A stretch of 64,000 nt of DNA from Mycolicibacillus trivialis (GCF_002102395.1 NZ_LQPZ01000008.1:270040-334039), one strand, 5' to 3'; shown: positions 24,631 through 38,516, numbered from the stretch's first letter. Program-made: numbers and translations. The notes: a model not told the origin generated them from the letters alone.

Positions 24631-25077
24631 ATGAGCGGTTACAAGACCGTGGTGGTCGGCACCGACGGCTCCGATTCGTCGCTGCGTGCGGTCGAGCGCG
24701 CCGGGATGCTCGCGTCCGGCCCGGAGTCGCGGCTGATCGTGGCGACCGCCTACTTCCCGACATCCGGTGACGCCCGGGCCGCCGACGTGCTCGGCGAGGA
24801 GGGCTACAAGGTCTCCGGCAACGCCCCGGTCTACGACATCCTGCGGGAAGCCGAGACCCGGGCCCGCAACGCCGGCGCCACCAACATCGAGCAACGCTCG
24901 GTGGAGGGCGCCCCGGTGGACGCGCTGGTCGATCTGGCCGCCGAGGTCAAAGCCGACCTGCTGGTGGTCGGTGACGTGGGCCTGAGCACGATCGCGGGCC
25001 GGCTGCTGGGCTCGGTGCCCGCCAACGTGGCGCGGCGGGCCAAGCTCGACGTACTCATCGTGCACACCACCAGCTGA
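24631..25077 (+). CDS. Universal stress protein (Rv1636-like)
   Basis: A 148-aa UspA-fold protein very close to Mtb Rv1636, which binds cAMP better than ATP. The start VVVGTDGSDSSLRAVERA and the nucleotide-binding loop VVGDVGLSTIAGRLLGSVPANVARRA (GxxG...GS pattern) are intact. GGAGGG at 24620-24625 is 5 nt before the ATG at 24631, fixing that start over an out-of-frame ATG 4 nt earlier. With two class III cyclases in this window, a role as a cAMP buffer is plausible. The 178-bp gap before it holds no other gene; a sigma-A promoter is not obvious. Confidence 0.92.
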   Translation: MSGYKTVVVGTDGSDSSLRAVERAGMLASGPESRLIVATAYFPTSGDARAADVLGEEGYKVSGNAPVYDILREAETRARNAGATNIEQRSVEGAPVDALVDLAAEVKADLLVVGDVGLSTIAGRLLGSVPANVARRAKLDVLIVHTTS

Positions 25078-25078
25078 G

Positions 25079-25756
25079 TCACCAGCCGCGTTCGCGCCAC
25101 TCCGCCAGGTGCGGACGCTCGGCGCCCAGCGTGGTGTCGTCGCCGTGGCCGGGGTAGACCACGGTGGAGTCCGGGTAGACGTCGAACAGGTGGGTCTGCA
25201 CGTCGCCGAGCAGCTGCTCGAAGGCGCCCGGCTCCCAGGTCTTGCCGACCCCGCCGGGGAACAGGCAGTCCCCGGTGAACAGCTGGGTCACCCCGCCGAC
25301 CGGGTCGCCGCTCAGCGCCAGCGCGACCGATCCGGGCGTGTGGCCGCGCAGGTGGATGACGTCGAACACCAGCTCACCGATGGTGATGGTGTCACCGTCG
25401 GCCAGGAACCGGTCCGGGCGCAGCGGCAGCGGCTCGGCGTCGATCTGGTGCGCGGCGGTGGGGGCGCCGGTCGCCGCGGCCACCGCCTCCAGCGCCTGCC
25501 AGTGGTCGAAGTGCTGGTGGGTGGTGACGATCAGCACCACGTCCGGGGCGTGCGCACCGACCACGGCGGTGAGCAGGTCCGCGTCGTTGGCCGCGTCGAT
25601 GAGCAGGGTCTTGCCGGTGGCCGTGCAGGTCACCAGGTAGGCGTTGTTGTCCATCGGCCCGACCGAGGCCTTGATGATCGTGGCGCCGGGCAGGGTGCGG
25701 CGCGCGGCGGTGCCGGGCTCGACATGGCCGGTGTAGGTGTCGGTCAAGGCAGTCAT
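25079..25756 (-). CDS. Metallo-beta-lactamase-fold hydrolase (Rv1637c-like)
   Basis: A 225-aa glyoxalase II-like hydrolase with the metal-binding signature THQHFDHW, plus [19 protein letters not shown] and a final PGHGDDTT His. All expected zinc ligands are present. Such enzymes cleave thioesters or similar bonds of small cofactors; in mycobacteria a mycothiol or persulfide substrate is conceivable but not shown. The start at ATG 25756 leaves a 59-bp divergent region to uvrA. Its stop is next to the stress-protein gene stop. Confidence 0.88.
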   Translation of the reverse strand: MTALTDTYTGHVEPGTAARRTLPGATIIKASVGPMDNNAYLVTCTATGKTLLIDAANDADLLTAVVGAHAPDVVLIVTTHQHFDHWQALEAVAAATGAPTAAHQIDAEPLPLRPDRFLADGDTITIGELVFDVIHLRGHTPGSVALALSGDPVGGVTQLFTGDCLFPGGVGKTWEPGAFEQLLGDVQTHLFDVYPDSTVVYPGHGDDTTLGAERPHLAEWRERGW

Positions 25757-25802
25757 GTCTGCCACCGTACTGGCCGCGAACAGCGATGTCGGAGATGCCG
25801 CA

Positions 25803-25808
25803 TAACAT
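25803..25808 (+). promoter_or_regulatory. Candidate -10 element for a leaderless uvrA transcript
   Basis: TAACAT ends 7 nt before the uvrA ATG at 25816, placing the transcription start at or beside the first codon. There is no Shine-Dalgarno sequence before the ATG and no clear -35 box, as often found for leaderless mycobacterial genes. Confidence 0.35.
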
Positions 25809-25815
25809 GGGTCCA

Positions 25816-28705
<2,890 letters not shown>

Positions 28706-28716
<11 letters not shown>

Positions 28717-29128
28717 GCGCGCGGTCCCGGTAGCGCACCATCAGCTGCCAGTAGCCCATGGTCAGCCCCATCGCCACGGCCAGCGCGGCCGCGGTCGCCA
28801 CCGGCCGGCGACGCCGTGCGGCGACCAGCCCCAGCACGGTGGCCGCGCTGGCGGCCATCGACACGAGCAGCGCACCGTCGCGCGGCCGCTCGGTGATCCA
28901 CCGCTCCTCACCGAGCATCGCCCGCGTCGACCAGGCGCGGGTGTCGGCGGGCGGCGGGAAGAGCACCGGGTTGACGGCGAACCACACCGCGACCGCCGCG
29001 GCGTGACGGCGGCTGCGGGTCCAGACCGGCAGCGCGATCAACGGCGTGGTGGCCCACCTGCTCCAGGCGCTCCACGGGTTGGCGTGCCGGGCGAACACCG
29101 CCCGGCGCAGCACGGCGATCCGGTTCAT
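28706..29128 (-). CDS. DUF6653 family membrane protein
   Basis: A 140-aa protein of unknown function that matches the pattern of DUF6653 proteins ([28 protein letters not shown]). Hydrophobic segments lie near residues 38-55 and 93-130, giving perhaps three or four membrane passes. I chose ATG 29128 because it overlaps the stop of the esterase gene upstream (ATGA); another ATG at 29140 is in frame. It is the third gene of a lysX-esterase-DUF6653 run, so a membrane-lipid role is a fair guess but nothing more. Confidence 0.75.
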
Positions 29129-30429
29129 CGCGGCGGCCATGCGGGCAACGGTATCCGGGGCACGGCCGGGGTGCCCAGTACTCCGGCCAACCAGGGCAGC
29201 GCGGTGCGGAACGCCTGCGCCGCGTAGGGCCAGTCGTGGTGGCCGGGTTGGACCACCACCGCACAGTCGATGCCGTGGTCGCGGCCGAGGGTGCACAGTT
29301 GTTCGGCGGCCCGGGTCTGCTCGGCGGTGCCGCCGGGCACGGTGAACCAGCCGGCCACGTCGCGGTAGCGGCCGTGCCGGGTGATCACGGTGGCCGGGTC
29401 GAACGCCGCCCACGCCTCGGCATCACCGCCGAACAGCCGGTCGATGGTCTGCTCGCGGGTGCCGGTGTTGGGGCCGCGGTCCCCGGCGATGTCGACGAAG
29501 GCGCGGAACCGGTCGGGGTGCATCACGGTGAGGTTCAGCGCGCAGGTCCCGCCCATCGACCAGCCGGCCACGCCCCAGTTCGCCCGGTCGGCGCTCACCG
29601 CGAACTCGTCGATCAGGAACGGGACCACGTCGTCGGTGAGGTGGTCGGCGGCGTTGCCGCGCGGGCCGTTGACGCACTCGGTGTCGGTGTTGAACGAGCC
29701 GCCGGAGTCGACGAACACCAGCACCGGGGCGTTGCCGTCGTGCCCGGCGGCGAACGCGTCGACGGTGGCGATCGCGTCGCCGGCGCGCAGCCAGTCGGCC
29801 GGGGTGTTGAACTCGCCGCCGATCATCATCACCACCGGCAGCGCGGGCCGCGGCGCGCTGAACCAGGCCGGCGGCAGGTAGACCAGTTCGCCGCGGTGCT
29901 TGAAGCCCGAGGCGTCGGCCGGGATCGTCACCGGCACCACCACCCCGGCGGCCGGGACGGTGCCCGCGGCGGCCATCGCCTCCGCGGTGGCCCGGTCGGT
30001 CTGGCCGGGCAGCGGCCCCGCGGTCAACTGGTTCCAGGCCGTCTGCACGGTGGGGAAGTAGCCCACCCACCGGTTCAGCGCCAGCAACGCGGCGAGCAGG
30101 CACAGCGGGATCGCGAGCAACGCCGCCGCGCGCCGCCACCAGGCGGTAGCGGGCCAGCCGGCCACCGCCACGGTGGCGGCCACGACGGTCAGCGCGATCC
30201 AGACCCACAGCCCGGCCGGCGCCGGGTCCTCGGCCAGCCCGGCCACCCTCAGGTAGCCCCAGACCCCGGCGGCGGCGAGCGCACCGGCCAGCGCGGCCGC
30301 CGGCAGCCGGCGCCACCGCCAGCGCCGGGTCCGCCACCCGGTCCCGGCCAGCAGCGCGGTCGCTGCGACCGCCTGCACGGTCAGCGGCAGCCAGCCGTGC
30401 ATCAGCGAGGTGTGCCCGCTGCCGATCAA
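29125..30429 (-). CDS. Membrane-anchored esterase of the antigen-85-like fold (Rv1639c-like)
   Basis: A 434-aa protein with about four membrane helices in residues 10-125, then an extracytoplasmic alpha/beta-hydrolase domain of the esterase-D/antigen 85 type. The nucleophile elbow is GWSMGG; the acidic residue is likely in the region around [14 protein letters not shown], and the His in PGHHDWPYA. Antigen 85 relatives transfer or hydrolyse mycolyl or acyl esters in the cell wall; the substrate here is unknown. The start is a TTG at 30429 that overlaps the lysX stop (TTGA); an ATG at 30402 is the alternative. Coupling to lysX is as in Mtb. Confidence 0.82.
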   Translation of the reverse strand: MIGSGHTSLMHGWLPLTVQAVAATALLAGTGWRTRRWRWRRLPAAALAGALAAAGVWGYLRVAGLAEDPAPAGLWVWIALTVVAATVAVAGWPATAWWRRAAALLAIPLCLLAALLALNRWVGYFPTVQTAWNQLTAGPLPGQTDRATAEAMAAAGTVPAAGVVVPVTIPADASGFKHRGELVYLPPAWFSAPRPALPVVMMIGGEFNTPADWLRAGDAIATVDAFAAGHDGNAPVLVFVDSGGSFNTDTECVNGPRGNAADHLTDDVVPFLIDEFAVSADRANWGVAGWSMGGTCALNLTVMHPDRFRAFVDIAGDRGPNTGTREQTIDRLFGGDAEAWAAFDPATVITRHGRYRDVAGWFTVPGGTAEQTRAAEQLCTLGRDHGIDCAVVVQPGHHDWPYAAQAFRTALPWLAGVLGTPAVPRIPLPAWPPR

Positions 30430-33400
30430 CGCGGCTTGGCCAGCGGGAACGGCAGCGTCTCGCGGATGCTGCGGCCGGTGATCAGCATGACGACCCGGTC
30501 GACGCCCATACCCAGCCCGCCGGTGGGCGGCATCGCGTACTCCATCGCCTGCAGGAAGTCCTCGTCGAGTTCCATCGCCTCCGGGTCACCGCCGGCGGCC
30601 AGCAGCGACTGCCGCTGCAGCCGGCGCCGCTGTTCGACCGGGTCGGTCAGCTCGCTGTAGGCGGTGCCCAGCTCCACTCCCCAGGCGACCAGGTCCCAGC
30701 GCTCGGCGACGCCGGGGCGGGACCGGTGCGGGCGGGTCAGCGGCGAGACCGAGGTGGGGAAGTCGGTGTAGAAGGTGGGCGCCTCGGTGCGGGCCTCGAC
30801 CAGGTGCTCGTAGAGTTCGAGCACCACCGCGCCGGCGTCCCAGTGCCGCTGGTAGCCGATCCCGGCCGCGTCGCAGAGCCGGCGCAGGACGGCCAGCGGC
30901 GTCTCCGGGTCGATCGCCTCGCCGAGCGCCGCCGACACCGCGTCGTGCACGGTGCGCACCGGCCAGTCCCCGCCGATGTCGACCGGTTCCGGCCCGCCCG
31001 GCCCGGCCCGCAGCACCACACACTCGCCGTGGGTGGCGCGCGCGGCGTTCTGGATGAGCTCGCGGGCACCGTCGATCCAGGTTCGGTAGTCGGCGTGCGC
31101 CTGGTAGGCCTCCAACAGAGTGAACTCCGGATTGTGGCTGAAGTCGACCCCCTCGTTGCGGAAGGCGCGGCCCAGCTCGAACACCCGCTCCACCCCGCCG
31201 ACGCAGAGCCGTTTGAGGTAGAGCTCCGGGGCGATGCGCAGGTAGAGATCCAGGTTGTAGGCGTTGATGTGGGTGACGAAGGGGCGGGCGTTGGCGCCGC
31301 CGTGCACCTGCTGCAGGATCGGGGTCTCCACCTCGAGGAATCCCTTGGCGTACAGGGTGTCGCGGATCGCGCGCAGCACCTGGCTGCGGGCGGTGATCAG
31401 CGCCCGGGAGTCGGTGTTGGTCGCCAGGTCGAGGTAGCGCTGCCGCACCCGGGCCTCCGGGTCGGTCAGTCCCTGCCATTTGTCCGGCAGCGGGTGCAGG
31501 CATTTACCGAGCAGCCGCCAGCCGGTGGTCAGCAGCGAGCGGGTGCCGTTGCGGCTGAACCCCGGTGCGCCGCTGACCTCGATGAGGTCGCCGAGGTCGA
31601 CGGTGGTGGAGAACTCGGCGATCCGGTCGCGGGAGAGCCGGTCGGCCGCCAGCAGCAGCTGGATCTCCCCGGACCAGTCCCGCAGCTGTGCGAAGAGCAC
31701 GCCGCCGTGGTCGCGCATCCGCAGCACCCGCCCGGAGACCGTGACGGTTCGGCCGTCGTCGTCGGCCAGGGCGGCGGCGACGGTGGTGCTCGGCGGGCTA
31801 CCCACCGGGTACGGGTCGATCTGCGCGGTTCGCAGCGCGGCGAGCTTGGCCAGCCGCACCCGCACCTGCTCGGGCAGCCGGTTCGGGGCGTCGATCTGTT
31901 CGTCGCCGCCGGGCGGCTCGTCCCGGCCGGCGGCCACGGTCTGCGCCGGCGCCGAGGTGTGCTGACCGGTGTGCCGGTTGCGCCGGGAGAACGGCAGGAC
32001 GAGAAAGCCTTCGGCGATCACCGAGGCCACCCCGACCCGCGGGATCATCCGGGCGTCGGCATAGCAGGCGTAGCGCGGCACCCACTGCGGCAGGTATTTC
32101 ATGTTGGAGCGGTACAGCGTCTCCAGCTGCCACCACCGAGAGAAGAACCGCAGCAGGCCGCGCCACAGCCGCGCGACCGGTCCGGCGCCGAGCTGGGCGC
32201 CCTGCTCGAACGCGGCGCGGAACATGGCGAAGTTCAGCGAGATCCGGGCGACGCCGATCTCGCCGCCGCGCAACGCGAGCTCGCTGACCATCAGCTCGAT
32301 GGTGCCGTTGGGGGAGTGCGGCGACCGCCGCATCACATCCAGGGAGACCCCGGTGGTGCCCCACGGCACCAGCGACAGCAGCGCGGCCACCGTGCCGTCC
32401 CGGTTGACGGCCTCCACCAGCAGGCAGTCACCGTCGGCGGGGTCGCCAAGCCGGCCCAGCGCCATCGAGAAGCCGCGTTCGGTGTCGGTGTCGCGCCACC
32501 GGTCCGCCCGGGCGATCACATCGGCCATCTCCGCGGGGGCCAGTTCGTGGTGACGGCGGATGCGCACGCTGAGTCCGCCGCGGCGGGCCCGGGTGACCGC
32601 CTGGCGCACCCCGCGCATGTCGGCGCCGGAGAGCCGGAAGTCCGCGGTGTGCAGGATCGCTTCGTCGCCGAGTTCCAGGGCGCTGAGCCCGGCGTCGCGG
32701 TAGGCGTGGGCGCCCGCGGCTCCCGCGCCCATCACCCCCGGCGCCCACCCGTAGGCGCGGCACAGCTGCAGCCAGGCCGCGATCGCCTGCGGCCAGGCCC
32801 GCGGATCGCCGACCGGGTCGCCACTGGCCAGGCAGACCCCGACCTCCACCCGGTAGGTGATCGCGGCGCGCCCGCTCGGGGCGAACACCACCGCCTTGTC
32901 CCGGCGGGTGGCGAAGTAGCCCAGCGAGTCGTTCTTGCCGTACCGCTCCAGCAGCCCGCGGATGGCGGTCTCGTCGTCGGCGGTGAGCGCGTTGCCGGCG
33001 CGCTGGGACTGGAACAGCACGATCGCGGCGGCGATCAACGCCAGCGCGCCGAAGAGGCCGGCGGCGGCGTTGAGCACCACGTGCGGATGCCCGGTGAAGA
33101 CGTGGGCCGGCGCCACCGAGAATCCGCTGACCCGGTTGAGCGCGTAGAGCAGCCGGTGTTCGGGGACCAGCGTGTCCGGGTACAGCTCCAGCAACCCCCA
33201 GGTCACCGCGGTGCCGATGGCCAGGCCCGCCACCACCACCGCGGCGGCCTTGAGCAGGGCGCCGCGCCGGACCTTGGCCCAGAACTGGCCGTAGGCCGCC
33301 ACCAGCACCGCGAGCGCCGCCAGGTGGACGGCCACGCCCAGCCCGTCGCCGAGATAGCGGGGCCAGGTGGTGTCGCGCCAGATCAGATCGTGGACGTTCC

Positions 33401-33698
33401 AGACGGTCGCGCAGACCAGGTACAGCGTCAGCACCCACCAGGCGATGCGTTTCCGGGCGGCCAGCGCGCCGGCCAGCAACGCCAGCACGAACGACCAGGC
33501 GAAGCTGGTGTCGGGGAAGTTGAACAGGAAGTCGTTGACGAAGGCGCGGGGAACCTCGATGACCCAACGCACCAGCGGGGAGACGCTGGCCAGCAGCGAC
33601 AGCGTCGCGATGACGCCGATGACCCAACCGGCCACCGTCGGGACCCGCGCGAAACGGCCGGCGGGTTGGTGCAGCCGGCGCGGCGCGGTGACCGTCAT
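30426..33698 (-). CDS. lysX: Bifunctional lysyl-tRNA synthetase / lysylphosphatidylglycerol synthase
   Basis: A 1090-aa fusion known from Mtb (Rv1640c). Residues 1-235 hold about six to eight membrane helices. Residues ~240-545 are the MprF/DUF2156 transferase ([30 protein letters not shown]), which moves lysine from Lys-tRNA to phosphatidylglycerol. Residues ~610-720 are an OB anticodon-binding domain ([22 protein letters not shown]), and ~740-1090 a class II LysRS core (motif 2 [16 protein letters not shown], motif 3 [15 protein letters not shown]). The product makes the membrane more positive and raises resistance to cationic peptides. The ATG at 33698 is clear. Confidence 0.95.
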   Translation of the reverse strand: MTVTAPRRLHQPAGRFARVPTVAGWVIGVIATLSLLASVSPLVRWVIEVPRAFVNDFLFNFPDTSFAWSFVLALLAGALAARKRIAWWVLTLYLVCATVWNVHDLIWRDTTWPRYLGDGLGVAVHLAALAVLVAAYGQFWAKVRRGALLKAAAVVVAGLAIGTAVTWGLLELYPDTLVPEHRLLYALNRVSGFSVAPAHVFTGHPHVVLNAAAGLFGALALIAAAIVLFQSQRAGNALTADDETAIRGLLERYGKNDSLGYFATRRDKAVVFAPSGRAAITYRVEVGVCLASGDPVGDPRAWPQAIAAWLQLCRAYGWAPGVMGAGAAGAHAYRDAGLSALELGDEAILHTADFRLSGADMRGVRQAVTRARRGGLSVRIRRHHELAPAEMADVIARADRWRDTDTERGFSMALGRLGDPADGDCLLVEAVNRDGTVAALLSLVPWGTTGVSLDVMRRSPHSPNGTIELMVSELALRGGEIGVARISLNFAMFRAAFEQGAQLGAGPVARLWRGLLRFFSRWWQLETLYRSNMKYLPQWVPRYACYADARMIPRVGVASVIAEGFLVLPFSRRNRHTGQHTSAPAQTVAAGRDEPPGGDEQIDAPNRLPEQVRVRLAKLAALRTAQIDPYPVGSPPSTTVAAALADDDGRTVTVSGRVLRMRDHGGVLFAQLRDWSGEIQLLLAADRLSRDRIAEFSTTVDLGDLIEVSGAPGFSRNGTRSLLTTGWRLLGKCLHPLPDKWQGLTDPEARVRQRYLDLATNTDSRALITARSQVLRAIRDTLYAKGFLEVETPILQQVHGGANARPFVTHINAYNLDLYLRIAPELYLKRLCVGGVERVFELGRAFRNEGVDFSHNPEFTLLEAYQAHADYRTWIDGARELIQNAARATHGECVVLRAGPGGPEPVDIGGDWPVRTVHDAVSAALGEAIDPETPLAVLRRLCDAAGIGYQRHWDAGAVVLELYEHLVEARTEAPTFYTDFPTSVSPLTRPHRSRPGVAERWDLVAWGVELGTAYSELTDPVEQRRRLQRQSLLAAGGDPEAMELDEDFLQAMEYAMPPTGGLGMGVDRVVMLITGRSIRETLPFPLAKPR

Positions 33699-33751
33699 AG
33701 CCGGTCAGGATAGGCGCTCAAGCTGGCAGAATCCTCACCGACGCGACCGGA

Positions 33752-34102
33752 TCAGCCGACCGAGCCGGTGTAGTTCTCGCCGGGGCCGCGGCCCGGGTCG
33801 TCGGGGTAGGCGCTGGCCTCCCGGAACGCGTGCTGCAGGCTGCGCAGTCCCTCGCGCAGCGGCCCGGCGTGCACGCCGAGGTATTCGGCGCTGGAGGTGA
33901 CCAGCCCGGCCAGCGCGGTGATCAGCCGGCGCGCCTCGTCGAGGTCGCGCTGCGGGGCTTCGTCGGGATCCTCGGCCGCGAGGCCGAGTTTCTCCGCGGC
34001 GGCGCTCATCAGCATCACCGCCGCCCGGGTGATCACTTCGATCGCGGGGATCTCGGCGAGTTCGCGGACCGGTCCGCTCGCGTCGGGCAAGGCATCGTCC
34101 AT
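33752..34102 (-). CDS. DUF1844 family protein
   Basis: A 116-aa protein of the DUF1844 family (IPAIEVITRAAVMLMSAAAEKLGL, DLDEARRLITALAGLVTSSAEYLG). The function is unknown; it is always found next to infC in actinobacteria as far as I recall. It is helical, with no signal peptide. The ATG at 34102 is divergent from the infC leader, with only about a dozen bases to a candidate infC -10 box. Confidence 0.82.
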   Translation of the reverse strand: MDDALPDASGPVRELAEIPAIEVITRAAVMLMSAAAEKLGLAAEDPDEAPQRDLDEARRLITALAGLVTSSAEYLGVHAGPLREGLRSLQHAFREASAYPDDPGRGPGENYTGSVG

Positions 34103-34108
34103 GCCTGC

Positions 34109-34354
34109 TAGACTGACACGTGCGACCGTCCCGGCGAACGCCGGGGACAGCAAGTGGAGTCCCACTCCCACCGTTGGCCGCATGCGGCACAACGGTCCGG
34201 TCACCGGCAATCGTTCCGGTGCTGCGCAGCGCGCGCAGGCGGCCTCGGGCCGCGATCGGTCGGCTTTGGGCCCTGCTTCGTGCAGGGCTTTTCTGCTGAT
34301 GGGATGGTATTTCGCCGGCTGGGTCGCCAGCCGACAACTACCAAGGGAGGGCCC
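34109..34354 (+). promoter_or_regulatory. infC operon promoter and structured 5' leader
   Basis: TAGACT (34109-34114) is a fair -10 box; no good -35 is seen. The ~235-nt leader then contains at least three stems: CCCGGC/GCCGGG near 34130-34146, the terminator-like stem at 34270-34292, and CGGCTGG/CCAGCCG (34316-34322 with 34327-34333) just before the ribosome site. No reading frame in it looks like a gene. Leaders before infC-rpmI-rplT in other bacteria control the operon by attenuation or L20 binding; that role here is an inference. Confidence 0.5.
34270..34292 (+). terminator. Terminator-like hairpin in the infC leader (possible attenuator)
   Basis: GCCCTGC (34270-34276) and GCAGGGC (34282-34288) form a 7-bp GC-rich stem with loop TTCGT, followed directly by TTTT. 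This is rare for a mycobacterial sequence and lies inside the leader, 63 nt before the infC start codon, so it would end transcription early unless the RNA refolds. Confidence 0.55.
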
Positions 34355-34942
<588 letters not shown>

Positions 34943-34977
34943 CCGCACCGACCAACCGACCGCAGAACTGAGGAACC

Positions 34978-35172
34978 ATGCCCAAGGCGAAATCCCACAG
35001 CGGCGCATCGAAGCGCTTCCGCCGCACCGGAACCGGCAAGATCGTGCGCCAGAAGGCCAACCGGCGCCACCTGCTGGAGCACAAACCCTCCAAGCGCACC
35101 CGCCGGCTCGACGGCCGCACCACGGTGTCGGACGCCGACACCGCCCGCGTCAACAAGATGCTGAACGGCTGA
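34978..35172 (+). CDS. rpmI: 50S ribosomal protein L35
   Basis: A 64-aa L35 with the standard start [20 protein letters not shown] and the basic [14 protein letters not shown] segment. AGGAA at 34971-34975 serves as ribosome site. It lies between infC and rplT in the usual infC-rpmI-rplT operon, 35 nt after infC and 52 nt before rplT. Confidence 0.96.
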   Translation: MPKAKSHSGASKRFRRTGTGKIVRQKANRRHLLEHKPSKRTRRLDGRTTVSDADTARVNKMLNG

Positions 35173-35224
35173 CCACCGGTCCACGCCGACACCACCCCGT
35201 ACCGACACGAACAGGAACACACTC

Positions 35225-35614
35225 ATGGCACGCGTGAAGCGGGCGGTCAACGCCCACAAGAAGCGCCGCAGCGTCCTCAAGGCCTCGAAGGGCTACCGCG
35301 GCCAGCGGTCCCGGCTGTACCGCAAGGCCAAGGAACAGCAGCTGCACTCGCTGAACTACGCCTTCCGTGACCGGCGCGCCCGCAAGGGCGAATTCCGCAA
35401 GCTGTGGATCTCCCGGATCAACGCCGCCGCCCGGGCCAACGACATCACCTACAACCGGCTCATCCAGGGCCTCAAGGCCGCCGGGGTCGAGGTCGACCGG
35501 AAGAACCTGGCGGAGATCGCGGTCAGCGACCCGCAGGCGTTCACCGCGCTGGTCGACGTCGCCCGGGCCGCGCTGCCCGCCGACGTCAACGCGCCGTCCG
35601 GCGAGGCCGCCTGA
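35225..35614 (+). CDS. rplT: 50S ribosomal protein L20
   Basis: A 129-aa L20, needed early in large-subunit assembly: [20 protein letters not shown], the [14 protein letters not shown] stretch and [21 protein letters not shown] are all typical. In other bacteria free L20 represses its operon by binding the mRNA. A possible ribosome site is GGAA at 35212-35215. The tsnR-like frame begins immediately at the stop (CTGA at 35611-35614). Confidence 0.96.
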   Translation: MARVKRAVNAHKKRRSVLKASKGYRGQRSRLYRKAKEQQLHSLNYAFRDRRARKGEFRKLWISRINAAARANDITYNRLIQGLKAAGVEVDRKNLAEIAVSDPQAFTALVDVARAALPADVNAPSGEAA

Positions 35615-35643
35615 GCCAGCTGCTCGGTCACCGCGCGACCCGG

Positions 35644-36414
35644 GTGGTCGCGGCGGCCAAGCTGCACCGCGCGGCCGCCCGGGCCCGCAGCGGCCGGTTC
35701 CTCGCCGAAGGACCCAACCTCATCGAGGCGGCCGGACGGCGCGGACTGATCCGTGAGCTGTACGCCACCGCAGCGGCCGCCGAACGGCACGCCGACCTGC
35801 TGACGGACCAGCGGGTCGCGGTCCAGCCGGTCACCGACCGCGCGGCCGCGAGCCTGTCGGACACGGTGACCCCGGCCGGACTGGTCGCGGTCTGCGCGAT
35901 GCCGCAGCCCGCCCTGCCCCCGGCGCCCGCGCTGGCGGTGGTCGCGGTCGGCGTGGCGGAACCCGGCAACGCCGGCACCCTGATCCGGCTCGCCGACGCG
36001 ATGGGCGCCGACGCGGTGATCCTGGCCGGCCACGCCGTGGACCCCTACAACGGGAAGTGCCTGCGCGCCTCCGCGGGCAGCATCTTCGCGGTGCCGGTGA
36101 TCAGCGAGCCGGACACCGCCGCGGCGCTGTCGGCGCTGCGCGCGCGGGGGATGCGGCTGCTGGCCACCACGCTGGACGGGGAGACCTCCCTCGATGACGC
36201 CGGGGCGCTGCTCGACGGGCCGACCGGCTGGCTGTTCGGTCCGGAGGCGCACGGGCTGCCGCCGGAGGTGGCCGCCGCGGCCGATCACCGCGTCCGGATC
36301 CCGATGGCGGGTGACGCGGAGAGCCTCAACGTCGCCGCCGCGGCGGCGATCTGCCTGTACGCCAGCGCGCGGGCCGCGCGGGTCAGGCCACCGCGGGCCG
36401 GGCAGGCTCCGTAA
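35644..36414 (+). CDS. tsnR: SpoU-family rRNA 2'-O-methyltransferase (Rv1644, TsnR-like)
   Basis: A SPOUT-class RNA ribose methyltransferase with all three motifs: GNAGTLIRLADAMGADAVILAG, NGKCLRASAGSIFAVPV and the C-terminal knot ESLNVAAAAAICLY; WLFGPEAHGLP is also typical. The N-terminal domain ('RFLAEGPNLIEAA') binds the RNA substrate. GTG 35644 gives 256 aa, but conserved-looking sequence (LLGHRATRVVAAAKLHR) extends upstream to CTG codons at 35611 or 35620, where the first would overlap the rplT stop. The true start may therefore be CTG. It methylates 23S rRNA or a tRNA; resistance to thiostrepton-type drugs is known for the family but not shown here. Confidence 0.85.
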   Translation: MVAAAKLHRAAARARSGRFLAEGPNLIEAAGRRGLIRELYATAAAAERHADLLTDQRVAVQPVTDRAAASLSDTVTPAGLVAVCAMPQPALPPAPALAVVAVGVAEPGNAGTLIRLADAMGADAVILAGHAVDPYNGKCLRASAGSIFAVPVISEPDTAAALSALRARGMRLLATTLDGETSLDDAGALLDGPTGWLFGPEAHGLPPEVAAAADHRVRIPMAGDAESLNVAAAAAICLYASARAARVRPPRAGQAP

Positions 36415-37459
36415 CCGGACCGCTGGTGAGCGTCCCGGCCAGCCCACCGGCCAGCGAAAACGTGTGGTGCACCAGCGATCCGGCCTTGTCCATAAGTACC
36501 CGGGCCGGCCAGGGCCGGCGCGACGGCAGGTAGTGCATGCCGGTGTCGCGGCGATCGGCCGGGGGAGCGGTGAACCACGGCGCCTCGACCAGGGGCGCGT
36601 CGGCCGGGATGCGCCCCTGCGCGCGGCGGTAGCCGGCCAGCGCCCGCGGGTGCAGGCGGATCTCGTCGGGGACGAACAGGAACGAGATCTGCAGGAACTT
36701 GCCGATCAACCGCAGCAGGATCTCGTCGCCGGCGTTCCAGCGCAGTCCGGCCTTCTCGCGCACCTCGGGTTCGAAGAGGCCCGCGGTCAGCCAGCGCTGA
36801 CCGGCCAGCATCGGCTTGAACAGCTGGTCCCAGACCGCGTCGGGCAGCAACACGAACCGCGGCTTGGGGATCCGCATGTCCAGGATGCCGGCCGCCGCCG
36901 GGGTCAGCTCCAGTTCCTCCCGGCAGATCCGGTCCCAGTAGCGGCAGAAATCCTCCCAGGACTCCGGCACCGGCCGCATGCTCATCCCGTACATCCGGTA
37001 CCACTGCACGTGCTCGTCGAAGAGCTGGTGCTTCTCGGCCTCGGTGAGCCCGCCCTCGAAGTACTCGGCGAGCTTGATCACCATCATGAAGAAGGTGGCG
37101 TGCGCCCAGTAAAAGGTCTCGGGGTCCAGCGCGTGGTAGCGCCGGCCCTGCCCGTCGACGCCCTTGATGTCGCGGTGCCAGTTCTTGATCGCCTCGCCGG
37201 TCTGCCGGGACCGTTCGCCGTCGTAGACCACGCCCATGATCGGGTACACCGAGCGGAACACCCGCTGCAGCGGCTCGCGCCACAGGCTGGAGTGGTCTTC
37301 GACCCCGGCGCCCAGGCCCGGGTACATGTTCTCGATGGTGCCGATCCACATGCCCATCAGGCCGCTGCGCACGTCACCGAAGTATTTCCAGGTCAGGGAG
37401 TCCGGGCCGAGGGGCTGCACGCCGGCGCCGGTGCTGGTGGTGGTCATGGGTGCGTTCAT
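36383..37459 (-). CDS. DUF2236/MpaB (latex-clearing-protein-like) oxygenase-family protein (Rv1645c-like)
   Basis: A 358-aa protein of the DUF2236 family, relatives of heme-b latex-clearing protein and the fungal MpaB oxygenase. Family segments include WKYFGDVRSGLMGMWIGTIENMYPGLGAGV, ETFYWAHATFFMMVIKLAEYF and the motif around WFTAPP. The His residues in YWAHATFF and the later helices could hold heme, but this was not tested. The ATG at 37459 is fixed by AGGAG 7 nt upstream; further upstream in-frame codons lack a ribosome site. It ends inside the tsnR 3' end and is divergent from the cyclase gene across a region with TTGTC/GACAA half-sites. Confidence 0.83.
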   Translation of the reverse strand: MNAPMTTTSTGAGVQPLGPDSLTWKYFGDVRSGLMGMWIGTIENMYPGLGAGVEDHSSLWREPLQRVFRSVYPIMGVVYDGERSRQTGEAIKNWHRDIKGVDGQGRRYHALDPETFYWAHATFFMMVIKLAEYFEGGLTEAEKHQLFDEHVQWYRMYGMSMRPVPESWEDFCRYWDRICREELELTPAAAGILDMRIPKPRFVLLPDAVWDQLFKPMLAGQRWLTAGLFEPEVREKAGLRWNAGDEILLRLIGKFLQISFLFVPDEIRLHPRALAGYRRAQGRIPADAPLVEAPWFTAPPADRRDTGMHYLPSRRPWPARVLMDKAGSLVHHTFSLAGGLAGTLTSGPVTEPARPAVA

Positions 37460-37485
37460 CGCTGACTCCTCACACGCTGTGGTCG

Positions 37486-37518
37486 TTGTCACCGTAACTT
37501 CTGACAATGCGCGTTGTC
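37486..37518. promoter_or_regulatory. TTGTC/GACAA dyad cluster between MpaB-family and cyclase genes
   Basis: GACAATGCGCGTTGTC (37503-37518) is a 16-bp dyad matching itself at 14 positions, and a further half-site TTGTC lies at 37486-37490. On the minus strand TAGACA (overlapping the dyad) and TACGGT spaced 18 nt could be the promoter of the MpaB-family gene, which would place the dyad across its -35 and spacer. The regulator is unknown. Confidence 0.4.
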
Positions 37519-37605
37519 TATTGTTGGGGCGGCGTGTCCGACACCACTCCCGGCGTCGGCTGTGGTCCTTGGCGGCCGCCGACGGCCCCGCCTACGCTGA
37601 CTCAG

Positions 37606-38516
37606 GTGGACCACGAGCGCTCAGACCAGGGGTCCGGCGAACTCGAGGCCGCTGAATCGGCGGACCGGCCGCCGGTGTCCGGATCCGGGGGCTGGCTGCG
37701 CCGAACCAACCACCGCCCCGAGGTGATCGCGCTGATCCGCCGGGCCCGCCGCGCGCTGCCCGGTGATCCGGAGTTCGGCGATCCGCTGTCCACGGCCGGC
37801 GACGGCGGTCCGCGCGCGGCCGCCCGTGCCGCCGACCGACTGCTGCGGGACCGCGACGCGGCGACCCGCGAGGTCGGACTCGGAGCGCTGCAGGTCTGGC
37901 AGGCGGTCACCGAGATGGTGTCCCGGCGCCCCCGCGACGCCGAGGTCACCCTGGTCTTCACCGACCTCGTCGGTTTCTCGTCCTGGTCGCTGGAGGCCGG
38001 CGACGACGCCACCCTGACCCTGCTGCGCCGGGTGGCCCGGGCCATCGAGCCGCCGCTGCTCGACGCCGGCGGCCGGATCGTCAAACGGATGGGCGACGGC
38101 ACCATGGCGGTGTTCCGCCAGCCGCTGGTGGCGGTGCGTGCGGTGCTCGCCGCGCAGACCGCGCTGACCGCGGTGGACGTCGACGGCTACACCCCGCGCA
38201 TGCGGGTGGGCATCCACACCGGCCGGCCCCAGCGGCTGGCCTCCGACTGGCTCGGCGTCGACGTCAACATCGCGGCCCGGGTGATGGAACGCGCCACCCG
38301 CGGGGGCGTCATCGTCTCCGGCACCACCCTGGACCAGATCGAGACCGTCGAACTGGAGCGGCTCGGGGTGACCGCGAAGCGGGCGCGTCGGCAGGTGTTC
38401 GGCGCCAAAACCGCCGGCGTGCCCCCCGACCTGGCGATGTACCGGCTGCAGACTCGCAGGAAACCGTCAGCCGACGACCGCGAGGAGGCCGCCGAGCCGG
38501 GGGATAGTGGGACCTG

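Noticed and set aside
25775..25795. Possible LexA/SOS box before uvrA (CGAAC then TGTCGG)
   Set aside because: The second half does not match GTTCGA at the right spacing; no SOS box could be supported for uvrA or uvrB.
34154..34354. Open frame from ATG 34154 continuous with infC
   Set aside because: The added 67 residues are not protein-like and cover the structured leader; the ribosome site and conserved N-terminus point to ATT 34355.
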